64,000 bases of DNA from NCBI GenBank assembly GCA_029706075.1, contig JAINUG010000136.1, positions 1,474,001-1,538,000 on the forward strand, in the 5' to 3' direction. Position 1 is the first letter of the stretch. Each line of letters starts with the position of its first letter. The notes beneath the pieces were generated by a model. The model made no database searches. It was not told where the DNA came from and saw nothing but the letters and a program-made list of their open reading frames with translations. The DNA comes from Aldrovandia affinis (Eukaryota > Chordata > Actinopteri > Notacanthiformes > Halosauridae). A program made the translations under genes and the position numbers. Below, one piece after another: positions 27,701 through 39,700 of this stretch.

Positions 27701-30700
27701 TATTTACATCTAATTTGGAAAGCCCAGTCACAACCGTAGACCCGATTCATTGCCGCAATGTTCTCCGCCATTTTGAGAGCGCGCGTTAGCACACGTGCAC
27801 ACTGCCGAAGCACGTACAACAGCCAGTCGATGGTTCTTTTCACGCTGCCGTCCACTCAGCTGAGCTGCACACACTCTCGGATAAAAACACTCTCGTACCA
27901 TGCTGTACCTATTAAAGTACAAATGCTTGTCACTGTGGCAGTACCTCTGTAGGGTACTGAATTGTACCTTTAGTCAGAAGAACACAATTGTACCCTTGCA
28001 ATAAAAACAATGTTGCTTGCAGTACAAGCCTTGTTTTCATTCCAATATGGCTGCCAGTGTGAATAAGGATTCATTACCCTAGGTTGGTACATATCTGTAC
28101 CTTTCCTCAATTTGTGCCTTTTTCACTGGGAAAAGGTACGAATCCATATCCAGTACCGTATGTGTACCTTTGAAGGTACAATGAACTCATTTGTACCATG
28201 AGGAACAAACGTGTACCCTAATTGTACCTTTATATTTTGGAGTGCAGTCACTGCCACACCTGGTATGGGCAGATTGCAGGCACCCTGGTCATGGGTTGAG
28301 TGATGAGGTGGGTGAATACCCTGCTGAATGAAACCCTCCCTCCCTGAGCGATGCTGTGGCTAATTAGGGCGTGACCCCCTGGGACTCCCAGCCACAGCAG
28401 TCAGCACTGGAACGGCATTCCCTACGGACCAGAGGGCGCACCCCTAACAATAAGGGGCCCAACGGGATGGGAGGTACTCAGAAATCCCACCATGAACAGT
28501 CCACACAAGAGAACTGCGCCACATCCATCCCCTTTGGTGCACCGTGACCTTAACTGAAAATCCTTGCCTAAATCCCTAGCTCACAGATACCTGCCACACT
28601 CTCATCTGGGGTCACGTAGCTGCTTCCTGTTATCACCAGAGATCATTACTCTGCGTGCTGCAGGGATGCATGCAAAGACCCCCAGTTATACCATCAGGAA
28701 GGTCATGTGATCAGGAGAGAAACCAGCGCAGTCTGTCAGACAGAGGCCTGAGTGTAATCACTGTGTGTCACCGGAGTGTCATGTGATCTGTTTTTTTAAG
28801 CTCTGGCTTTCTCCTTATTCTTGAGTTTCTAACCTTTTCATATTTAAAGGGTATACCATGGGGGAGGGCATACTCTGGAACCTGCCTAGAATACATGCCT
28901 GCATGTCGCTCCTGAGAGGAGCTGGTACTCTTCCACTGCAGTCCACATAGTCATTACAGCGTCTCCCTCCAAAGACGGAGGAGTTTGTAGCTCTGCTGTC
29001 TCTTCCTTTTCTTTATCTCGGATTGTAAAACGTTTTAAAAAGTTTAAAAAGCAGAGAATTCAGTGTAAGCAAGACATTTGAGAGGCGTCACAGAGAAGCC
29101 CGGGCTGAAACGCTGTTCGTTGGAAGGCCTTAGGTGATGGAACGGTATTGGAGTTTGTGTGCTTCAAGCGAAAGGTCACGGTTGTTCATGTGATGTATCA
29201 GTGTGTCAGTGGAGTTATGAATTATGTCACACAGTCTCTCTGAGCAGCAGCTGGGTATAAGATAGTTTTCCTTTTTGTTTTGATCAAAAACCCTTTCCTT
29301 TTTTCTGGTTATTTTCTTTATTAAGCCATCCTTCACACCCCTTGTGGGGACTTCAATGTATGAAAAGTGTGTTTATTTATTAATATTATTATTTTATTTT
29401 TTTAGCTTGATGAGTATATATATATTTTCTATTTTTATTTTATTTTAGACTTTTGTGCTTTTTTCCTTTCTTTTCTTTTTCATTTGTGCTCTATTTTTAT
29501 TTTTCAATAAGTTGCATCAAAACCCACCCTAGGATCCCAACACCAATGAAAAATGCACCTCCCAATCTCCCCTTTTCTCCCACCGTGCCCTCCACCCCAT
29601 CCAAGCTTTAATGCACACAATGAAAACAAATAAGGCAGGCAGGACATAATTCAGTTGTTCAAAAGAAATGAAAAGAAAAAAAATTAAAAAGGAACTGGAC
29701 AGGACAGGACAGGATGTTGACCTGACGATGAAACCTTTTCCAACGTATTCTGCTTAGGGACATGCAGTAATGGCATACAGTACATTGCAATAATGTTGGA
29801 TTTATTGTTAAGTTTTGTCTAAGTTTTGTCTAATAAAAGCTCTTTTCTCATTTCTCTTCACTCAATGCCTCCTAGAGGTTCATAAGAAAGGTGAGTACAC
29901 AAACACACACAGGAGCAGGGAACCAAAAAACACAGCTAAGCCTAGACGCATGTATCCATTCATTCACACGTCCAGTGCAAATGAATGCATTTTCCTGGGA
30001 AAATGTGAACCTACGTACTTTAGATTTCCCCCTCATTCTTGTCTGACTGTATCTCCTCTGGCATAAGTACAAGTGGAATCCCTCTATGTAGCTTCGGGCG
30101 CTTGGCCCACCAGCCAGCCCCCCCCCTCTGCCTCACGCCCCCTGCTATGGCGGCCACGCCCCCAAAGAAACTGCACCCCTCGCCGGGAATTGTAACATCA
30201 GCATGGTGTCTCCACAGGCGGCGCAGGGGGGTGGACACCGGACACTGCTGTACGGTCACGCGATCCTCCTACGGCATTCCTTCAGTGGCATGGTGAGAGC
30301 GCGCAGCCGCCATTAATCCCAATCAGGCCCGACGCTATCGATGTCCTGCCACACGCTGTGCATCACTGCCTTAATAACTCTCATTCAAAATGCGGGCCGT
30401 TATACAGTACAGCACCGCATCAAGTGTGCACCTTTGTGTGTAGTGCACGGTATATCTCACTACCATAAATACAATTTGATTATAATCGCAAATGTTTGAT
30501 TATAATATATTGTGGTAGCCAACCGCTGGTTAAGAGCCAATCAAAATTAATTTCTTGAATAGATGTAGTGTATGTTGTGATGCATATATGCTAGTACAGT
30601 TATATGCTATCATTGAATTATAAATGAGTTTGATGATGAAGTTGAATGCATGTGATGATAGGCGTTTTGGCATAATGTCACTTGTGTGTGTGTTGCAGTA

Positions 30701-33700
30701 CCTGACTTGTTTGAAGACGTCACGTTCCCTGACAGACAAGCTGTCTTTCGATGTGGGGCTGCAGGAGGATTCCACGGGTAATACGCGAGCGACCTCGCTC
30801 CTCCCCTCCGCTCTCCCTCAGTCCAGTCTGATCAGCAGAGTGATGTGGTATCGGCGGCAGTGTGGTATAATGGTTAGGGAACTGGGCTTGTAACGTTAAG
30901 GTTGCTGGTTCAATCCCCAGGTGGGACACTGCCGTTGTACCCTTGAGCAAGGTACTTAACCTGAATTGCTTCAGTTAATATCCAGCTGTATAAATGGATT
31001 GTAAAGAAATGTAAACTGTAAGTCGCTCTGGATAAGAGCGTCTGCTAATGCCTGTAATGTAATGTAATGTAATGTATCCCTGCGCGGCAGCATGCACACA
31101 CTGTGTCTGTGACGTCACACAGGTGAGGCCTGCTGGTGGACCATTCACCCCGCGTCCAAGCAGAGGTCAGAGGGGGAGAAGGTGCGCATCGGAGACGACC
31201 TCATCCTGGTCAGCGTGTCCTCTGAGAGGTACCTGGTGAGTAAATCTTCCTGTGGCCTCACGACATTCGTGGTGCTGAACAAACCCACCGAACTCCCTGC
31301 GCCGCTACCACATTGGCGGTTCGGCTCGGCTCATCGTGAAACGAGGCCTGTCCATGCGGGCTTTGTGCTGGGGGCATTCGTTCTGATCTTGATTCATTTT
31401 GTACTCGAATGTGCAAGTCAATATCCAGACTAAAGTGCAGAATTGACTTCGGGGAGGTAATGGAAAAGGTTTGCTGAAAACGGATAAATACGGAGGTTGA
31501 GAATAAGAGTGACATGTGAAGTATGGCTCCGTGACAGACTGGATTTCAAAGCATATATTGATATTCAGTCACATTAAAGTCCTGCTTGGCTCCCTCGTAG
31601 ATGAGACTAAAGAGAGCAGAATATTTATGCTAATAATGATCTGAAATCTTAAGTACATGCATGTATGCATATGTATAGCAGGCAGAGCACATACTGTGAG
31701 GCCTCTAACCAATCAAATGACTGTTAATTCACTGTTCTGGTACAGAATGATGTCACATTTAACATTTGGGATTTAACATTTGGGATGTTGCAAACATGTA
31801 TAGTTCCCTAATCACAAAACGATAATTTTATATACAATATACATCATTAATTTTGCACTGAATTTATTTTTCCTGCATTATTCCTTAATAATAAATATAT
31901 CCTGTTTCCTGCTATTTTCTTCTTGCATAATTTCCAATGCATTAATGTTTTAGAAAGACAAAGGTCTGCCTTGCAATTCCCCAGCCAGCCACTCAACCTA
32001 GGGGGCACTGTTGAGCTCACAGGAATAAAGAAATTGAGAATCACAATGTGACACGTACAGTACATATGCAGTCACTAGGTTTAAATACTGAAGAGCAAAA
32101 GCTGCAAATAAATGTAACTCTATAATCAAGGCAGCCTGTCTTCATCTTAAGGGCTGTGGGGAAACACAGAGTACCATTGTTAGCATTACCCTTTTGCACC
32201 AAAAGGAAGATTTGGAGCATTGATCAAATAATTGTAACTATGAAAATATTAGTAGAATGGCCCAGCATTTAAGACAAACATGGTAATGGTATGATATTTC
32301 TATCACAGTAATGGTGTGCACTGGCCAACGGTACCCTCTATATAGACTGTACTAGCTCTAATATAGACTGTAAGAGCTCTAATGCACTGGTAATGGTTTT
32401 TCTCCCTCAGCACCTGTCCATGTCCAATGGAAGCATCCAGGTGGACGCCTCTTTCATGCAGACGCTGTGGAACGTCCAGCCCACCTGCTCAGGCAGCAAC
32501 GTAGCTGTGGGCAAGTGCCCCTCTCTTTCCACAGTGCAGGCTTGTCCAGAGCCATGCTAGCTGCTCACTGTGTTCACATGTTGTAGCTGTGGTGAGATTA
32601 ATGTAGTAAAGTGATTTTACCGGATGATTACATGCTGGGAAGAGTAAACCAACTCAGCTCTAGACAAAAACATTCACAGAACCCAATATATTTAGAAAAT
32701 GGACTACAAAATGCTATATGGTGATTTGTTCAAATTCAATGGCATGTTTTTTTGTTCTCCCCAATTGAAACATGGCTTTCAGTCTGCAAGTAAATCCAGT
32801 TTCCCCATCATGTATACAAATGACTTGTAACGTTCATAGAATCCATTTGTTCTGCATATTATTACTTCAAGACAAGTTGAGATTGTTCCTTCCTCCAATA
32901 GGATACTTGCTAGGCGGTCATGTGATGCGTCTGTTTCATGGACATGACGAAAGCCTCACCATCCCAGGGCCAGACCAGAGTGAGGAGCAGCAGAGGTGAG
33001 CTCCTGTCACACTCTCCACTTCCTCCTCCTCTTCCTCTTCTGAGGGTACACTGAATCGGACACCACCTCCTTTCCAATATCGGGGAGCCTACAGGGAGTA
33101 TACCACACTTCTTGCAATGCATGTAACCATCACATTCCTGATAACATCCTATCTCTTACAGTCACATTCCTGATAACATCGAATCTCTTACAGTCTCATT
33201 CCTGATAACATCCTATCTCTCTTAGTCACATTCTTGATAACATCCTATCTCTCTTACAGTCACATTCCTGATAACATCCTATCTCTTACTGTCACATTCC
33301 TGATAACATCCCATCTCTTACAGTCACATTCCTGATAACATCCTATCTCTTACAGTCACATCCCTGATAACATCCCATCTCTTACAGTCACAGCCCTGCT
33401 TCAGGGCCAGACCCTGTATTTTGCATCTGTACCACTCATAGTGTGAAAGATGCACCACCACTCACACTCACTATAATGTATTGCTAATTTGGACAGGATG
33501 TATCTTAACAGGGTGAAGCCATCGGGCAGCTCTTGCTCCTCCCCTAGATAAATAATTATTGGTAGAAAAAACATAACACAAGCTATGTAGCAGACGCTTT
33601 TATTCAAAGCGACTTTCAGTTGTGAATGCATACGTTTTTCAGTGTATGTGGTCCTAATGGGAATCAAACCCAAAACCTAAGCATTGTCAGTACTGTACTC

Positions 33701-36700
33701 GATCTACTGAGCCACACAGAACCGTGGACCTCATATTTCTGTACAAGAGGCTGGAAGACCGAACTTATTTTAAGAAATAAAGCATCACACAGAAGCTTGT
33801 GCTTTACTGAGTCACTGTCTGAGGGGGACAGGATTTGGGGTATTTGGTGTGTACAGATCAGGTAGCAGTGAGCAGCTGTCTTATCTGGCACTAGAGTGCT
33901 GGTAACAACGAGCAGTCTTGCCTAGTACTAGAGTGTTGGTATGAATCCTGTCATGCAATTTGAATACAAATTACCAACAGTACAATTATGCGTACTGTTA
34001 TTATTATATTATACAGTGGGGAAAATAGGTATTTCACCCCCTGCTGATTTTCCTTACAAAGAAAGGAACGGTCTATAATTTTCATGGTAGGTTCATCTTA
34101 ACAGTGAGAGACAGAATATTTAAAAAAATCCCAGAAAATTACATTATATGAATTTTAAACATTTATTTGTGTTTTATTGAGGAAAATAAGTATTTCACCC
34201 CCTAGCAAAACATGACTCAGTACTTGGTGGAGAAACCCTTGTTGGCAAGCACAGCGGTCAGGCGTTTCTTGTAGTTGGTCACCAAGTTTGCGCAGATCCC
34301 AGGAGGGATTTTGGCCCACTCCTCTTTGCAGATCCTCTCCAAATCCTTAGAAATCCATTTTCAGTGTCCTGGCTGAGGGAAGGAGGTTCTCACCCAAGAT
34401 TTCCTGGTACATGGCCCCATTCATCCTCCCCTCGATCCGGTGAAGTCGTCCTGTGCCCTTAGCAGAGAAACAGCCCCAAAGCATAATGTTTCACCGCCAT
34501 GCTTGACGGTGGGGATGGTGTTCTTGGGGTCCACGCAGCTTTTTTCTTCCTCCAAACATGGCGAGTCGAGTTGATGCCAAAGAGCTCGATTTTAGTCTCA
34601 TCTGACCACAGCACTTTCTCCCAAGCCTCCTCTGAATCATCCAGGTGCTCATTGGCAAACTTCAGACGGGCCTGTACATGTGCCTTCTTGAGCAGGGGGA
34701 CCTTGCGGGCACTACAGGATTTCAATCCACATCCGTAGTGTGTTACCAATGGTCATCTTGGTGACTGTGGTCCCAGCTGCCTTGAGATCATCAACAAGCT
34801 CCAGCCGTGTAGTTCTGGGTTGTTCCCTCACCTTTCTCATGATCAGGTTCACTCCACGAGGTGAGATCTTGCGTGGAGCCCCAGACCAAGGGAGATTGAT
34901 GGTCAATTGGTGTTTCTTCCATTTTCTAATTATCGCACCAACAGTTGACTCCTTCTCACCAAGCTGCTTGCCAATGGTCTTGTAGCCCATTCCAGTCTTG
35001 TGCAGGTCTACAGTTTTGTCCCTGATGTCCTTAGACAATTCTTTGGTCTTGCCCATTGTGGAGAGGTTGGAATCTGATTCATTGATTGATTCTGTGGACA
35101 GTTGTCTTTTATACAGGTAACGAGTACTTAATTAGGAGTACTAATTAAGTAAGAGGACTAATCTGTGTGCCTCCTGGTCACATAACCGGTCTGTGGGAGC
35201 CAGAATTCTTGCTTTTTTGCTAGGGGGTGAAATACTTATTTTCCTCAATAAAACACAAATAAATGTTTAAAATTCATATAATGTGATTTTCTGGGATTTA
35301 AAAAAAATATTCTGTCTCTCACTGTTAAGATGAACCTACCATGAAATGTATAGACCGACCGTTCCGTTCCTTTCTTTGTAAGGGGGCAAACTCACAAAAT
35401 CAGCAGGGGGTGAAATACTTATTTTCCCCACTGTATATATAACTATACATGCTTTTGTATTAGAACTGCAGAGCAAGAAACCCCAAGACTACTCAGTGTA
35501 ACCACATCCAACAGGAGAATATTGAATGATGTTTTGATATCAGGCGCTTTTGGTTCTCTGTCCTAAAACTGGTGCTCTCAAGTACTCTAAAATGAAGAAG
35601 AATTAAGTTACTAAATAACGAATGGGCCAGATCTTTTTCACTTTCTCGGTCTGACCTCAGACCAGATGGACCTTCTCCATCAAACACACAGCCACAGAGT
35701 ATTCGCCATTACTACCATAGAAATGTGTACTGGTTAAATTCCTGGACTGGATACACCCCCAGTACCCACCCCCCCACATGGCTGCTCAGTCCATTTTATT
35801 CCACACACACACCTTAGTATCCCTGTTCATCACTTTAATAGAGAACAGGGTTATTCTCAGATCATGTTTCATTGTTAAATAAAGTTTATTTTAAATAAAG
35901 TATTTAATTGAACTAATTTCAGATTATGTCATATGTGCTTTTTTAATAGCAGTGTTTTTTTTGGCGCTTAGATCACCTCTTAATGGTGATTAATTGTTGT
36001 TTGGCAGCTTTTTGCTTTATTTTAGGCCCATTCTTGAAATGTAGCAGGGCAAAGTCATCACTGGGTCGTGGGTCCATCAGTTACAGGCTCTCAGCTGTCA
36101 CCGGAGGCAATGAGGCCTTTCCATCTTTCCTGACTCCCACACACACGCCTACATGACTAAGAGCCTAATTTCAGATTTTGGAGTATGGTGCTCCTTCATT
36201 GATGGTGAATTAAGTTTAGGTTCAGAATGTGAGTTCCATAGTCTAGACTTGAGCATCTGGATAAAGAAGTTACAATGTCTGAGATTGGTTTCCTGAAATC
36301 TTATTGTTGCCAGCAAGTTTTTTTCTAACTTCACCAGCATTGAGTTAGCTGTGAAGAATGGTGTTGTATCCCTCCTATAGAGTTCTGGAATCTATGCCAA
36401 GGTGCATTGAAGCTGTTCTGGCAGCTTGGGGTGGCCCTTCACCCTATTAAGACACTTTATGTTGGTGTTTCTTTTATTTTGTCACTTACTTGCAGCTAGT
36501 GATTAGAAAAGAAATCCTGTTTCACGATCATCAGCATCAGTGAACTTGTATACAGAACCAGGTCATTCTACCTCTCTTTCACACACTCTCTCTTTTCCTG
36601 TGTTTGTCTCTGTACCTCTCCCTCCAGGGTGGTGAACTACGAGACAGGTAAAGCAGGTGGGAGAGCCAGGTCTTTGTGGAGGTTGGAGCCGCTCCGGATC

Positions 36701-39700
36701 TGGTGAGCTCCCGTCACACACCTCTCTTCTCTCAGCACGTCTGATACAACATGTTAGGATATCTGGAGTTGGTGTGATACTGCATGTTAGGATATCTGGA
36801 GTGGTTGTGATACTGCATGTTAGGATATCTGTAGTGGGTGTGATACTGCATGTTAGGATATCTGGAGTGATTGTGATACTGCCTGTTAGGATATCTGGAG
36901 TGGGTGTGATACTGCATGTTAGGATATCTGGAGTGATTGTGATACTGCATGTTAGGATATCTGGAGTGGGTGTGATACTGCATGTTAGGATATCTGGAGT
37001 GGGTGTGATACTGCATGTTAGGATATCTGGAGTGGGTGTGATTACTACATGTTAGGATATCTGGAGTGGGTGTGATACTGCATGTTAGGATATCTGGAGT
37101 GGGTGTGATTACTACATGTTAGGATATCTGGAGTGGGTGTGATACTGCATGTTAGGATATCTGGAGTGGGTGTGATACTGCATGTTAGGATATCTTTGGG
37201 TGTGATACGACATGTTAGGATATCTGGAGTGGGTGTGATACTGCATGTTAGGATATCTGGAGAGGGTCTGATACTGCATGTTAGGATATCTGTAGTGGGT
37301 GTGATACTGCATGTTACGATAGCTGGAGTGATTGTGATACTGCATGTTAGGATATCTGGAGTGGGTGTGATACTGCATGTTAGGATATCTGTAGTGGGTG
37401 TGATACGACATGTTAGGATATCTGGAGTCGGTGTGATACTGCATGTTACGATAGCTGGAGTGATTGTGATACTGCATGTTAGGATATCTGGAGTGGGTGT
37501 GATACTGCATGTTAGGATATCTGGAGTGGTTGTGATACTGCATGTTAGGATATTCAGAGCTGGTGCAATGCTCCAGTTTGGGATTTGACAGTTTTTTCCG
37601 GGGGTGCTGTCTTTACCCGTGGCAGCTGGAGCGGAAGTCACATTCGCTGGGGGCAGCCGTTCCGCCTTCGCCACCTCTCCACGGGTCACTACCTGGGACT
37701 GACGGAGGACCAGGGGCTGGTGCTGAGGGACCGCGAGGAATCAAACACCAAGTCCACTGCCTTCTGCTTCAGACCCTCCAAGGTCAGACCCAACTCCGTT
37801 CAAGGTCAGGCATCCAGCTCAGGCACCCAGCTCAGGAACATGCTGTCACTCCTGTTTTAATATGTCTAATCTATTAGTTACTCTTTTATTCATCAAATTT
37901 AATTACTGCCATTAATTTTATAGCAGTTTACTGACGTAATGTATTGTTTCCCTTTCTATCCTCTGTCTCTCTTTTTGTCGATTTGCCATACAGCTCTTCT
38001 TCACAGCTTGTGAAGTCCCCCAGCATACACTGTTTAGTGTAATTAAAAGTGTGGGGGGATGTTTGCAGAGGCCAACGATCTCTCATTTGAGTCACACGAA
38101 ACTTTTGGAGAAAGAGAACTGTTATTGATTGAATTTTCATTCGTTTTTGTACCCCTCCCCCGCAGGACAAGATTGAATCCAGTCCCAAGCGTGATATTGA
38201 AGGCATGGGGGTGGCGGAGATTAAGTATGGAGACTCGATCTGCTTCATCATGCACGTTGCCACAGGGCTTTGGCTGTCCTACCAGGCGCCTGATGTAAAA
38301 TCATCACGGCTGGGGCCTCTCAAGAGAAGGGTGAGGGACTGAAACGCTCCGTTACCTTCTGTGTGGAAGATGTGTGGAAATAGGAAATATATATGTGAGA
38401 TGAATATGCCTGAATATCTCACTGAATTCACTGAAAGAAGCAATTTGCAGTGAGGTGACTGGACAGAGACGATTAGATATGATAATGGAGGCAGTGTCCA
38501 GTGAAGTGATTGGCAGAGAGGATTAGAGTGATAATGGGGGCAGTGTGCAATGAGGTGATTGGACAGAAAGGATTAGAGTGATAATAGAGGCAGTGTGCAG
38601 TGAGGTGATTGGCAGAGAGGATTAGAGTGATAGGTGGCAAATCTCTACTAAGTGAACTGTGTATCTGGGACAGAGTCCAGATGCATCTGCATGGCCTACC
38701 ATCCCACCCGGCCAGGGGAGGAAAATATCAAACTACACTCTCATCCGGTGTTGTTGATTAATGTAATCACCTCATTACTCTGGTTTCACAGTCCCGACCC
38801 ACACATGGGAGAGTGGATCCAGTAATGTGTAATGTTAATACGGAGCAGCAGTATCAGTGTCTGTTGGTGTCTGTTGCACAGGCCTGTCTCCACTTGGAGG
38901 GCCACATGGATGATGGGCTGACCCTGCAGGCCTGCCAGCACGAGGAGTCCCGTGCCGCCCGCATCATACGCAACACCACCCGGCTCTTCAGCCAATTCAT
39001 TGGGTAGGACTGCCGGCCACCCTTACCTCAATCACACAACAGCACAAACACGCAAACCACACATTCACCACTTAAACAAGGACGGGCACAATCACACAAC
39101 AGCACAGACACACAAACCACACATTCACCACTTAAACAAGGACAGGCACAATCACACAACAGCACAGACACACAAACCACACACTCACCACAAACAAGAA
39201 CCAGCACAATAATACAATAAGACAGAACCAGCGCCATCACCAAAAGAGCAATCAGCACATTCTCTGCTTAAACAAGAGCACAAAGTCAACCCTCATGTAT
39301 CGCCCTATGCAGACCTGTGGTTTTAACCTTTTATACAGACATACAATTTTATTCAAGATGGAAAGATTTTCTGCGCTGCAGTGTTTGAGAGTATTGATGA
39401 AAAGCGGCGAAGACAATAACTGACGAAGAGTAAGTAACTATATTTGATTTGCCATGTTATCAAATACTCGTATATATATTCAATATATGAATTCGCGTCT
39501 TGTGACTACATATTCCGCGTGTTGCAACGTAACAAATTGCAATATGCACACAAGATCTATGGAAGAATACTTTTCAAACAGCCTAAAATGTTATTTATTT
39601 CGCTTGTTTTCAAATACTCGTGAAAATATATGAATTCCGCGTCTTGTGACGCCAAACATATTCCGCGTGTTAGTAGGCTAACTTAATCTAAATCCCTAAC

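Larger units (their letters stand above)
26244..30217 (+). other. ryr3 intron 3 (4.0 kb)
   Basis: AT-rich, with a GTAC-rich repeat (27890-28245), a reversed SINE-like body (28290-28440) and pyrimidine-rich DNA near 29400-29500. No exon seen. Confidence 0.85.
32996..36627 (+). other. ryr3 intron 8 (3.6 kb)
   Basis: Contains the 32-bp tandem array, a reversed SINE and a complete-ended Tc1-like element. The last 1.2 kb (35434-36627) is unique AT-rich DNA in which I recognise nothing. Confidence 0.85.

Noticed and set aside
33131..33388. CRISPR-like array of 32-bp repeats
   Set aside because: Units are head-to-tail with no spacers, inside a vertebrate intron. It is a minisatellite.
36657..37689. 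Long repetitive open frames on both strands ([15 protein letters not shown] and [14 protein letters not shown])
   Set aside because: Produced by the 33-bp minisatellite of intron 9, whose period is a multiple of three and lacks stops. No start context or conserved protein.
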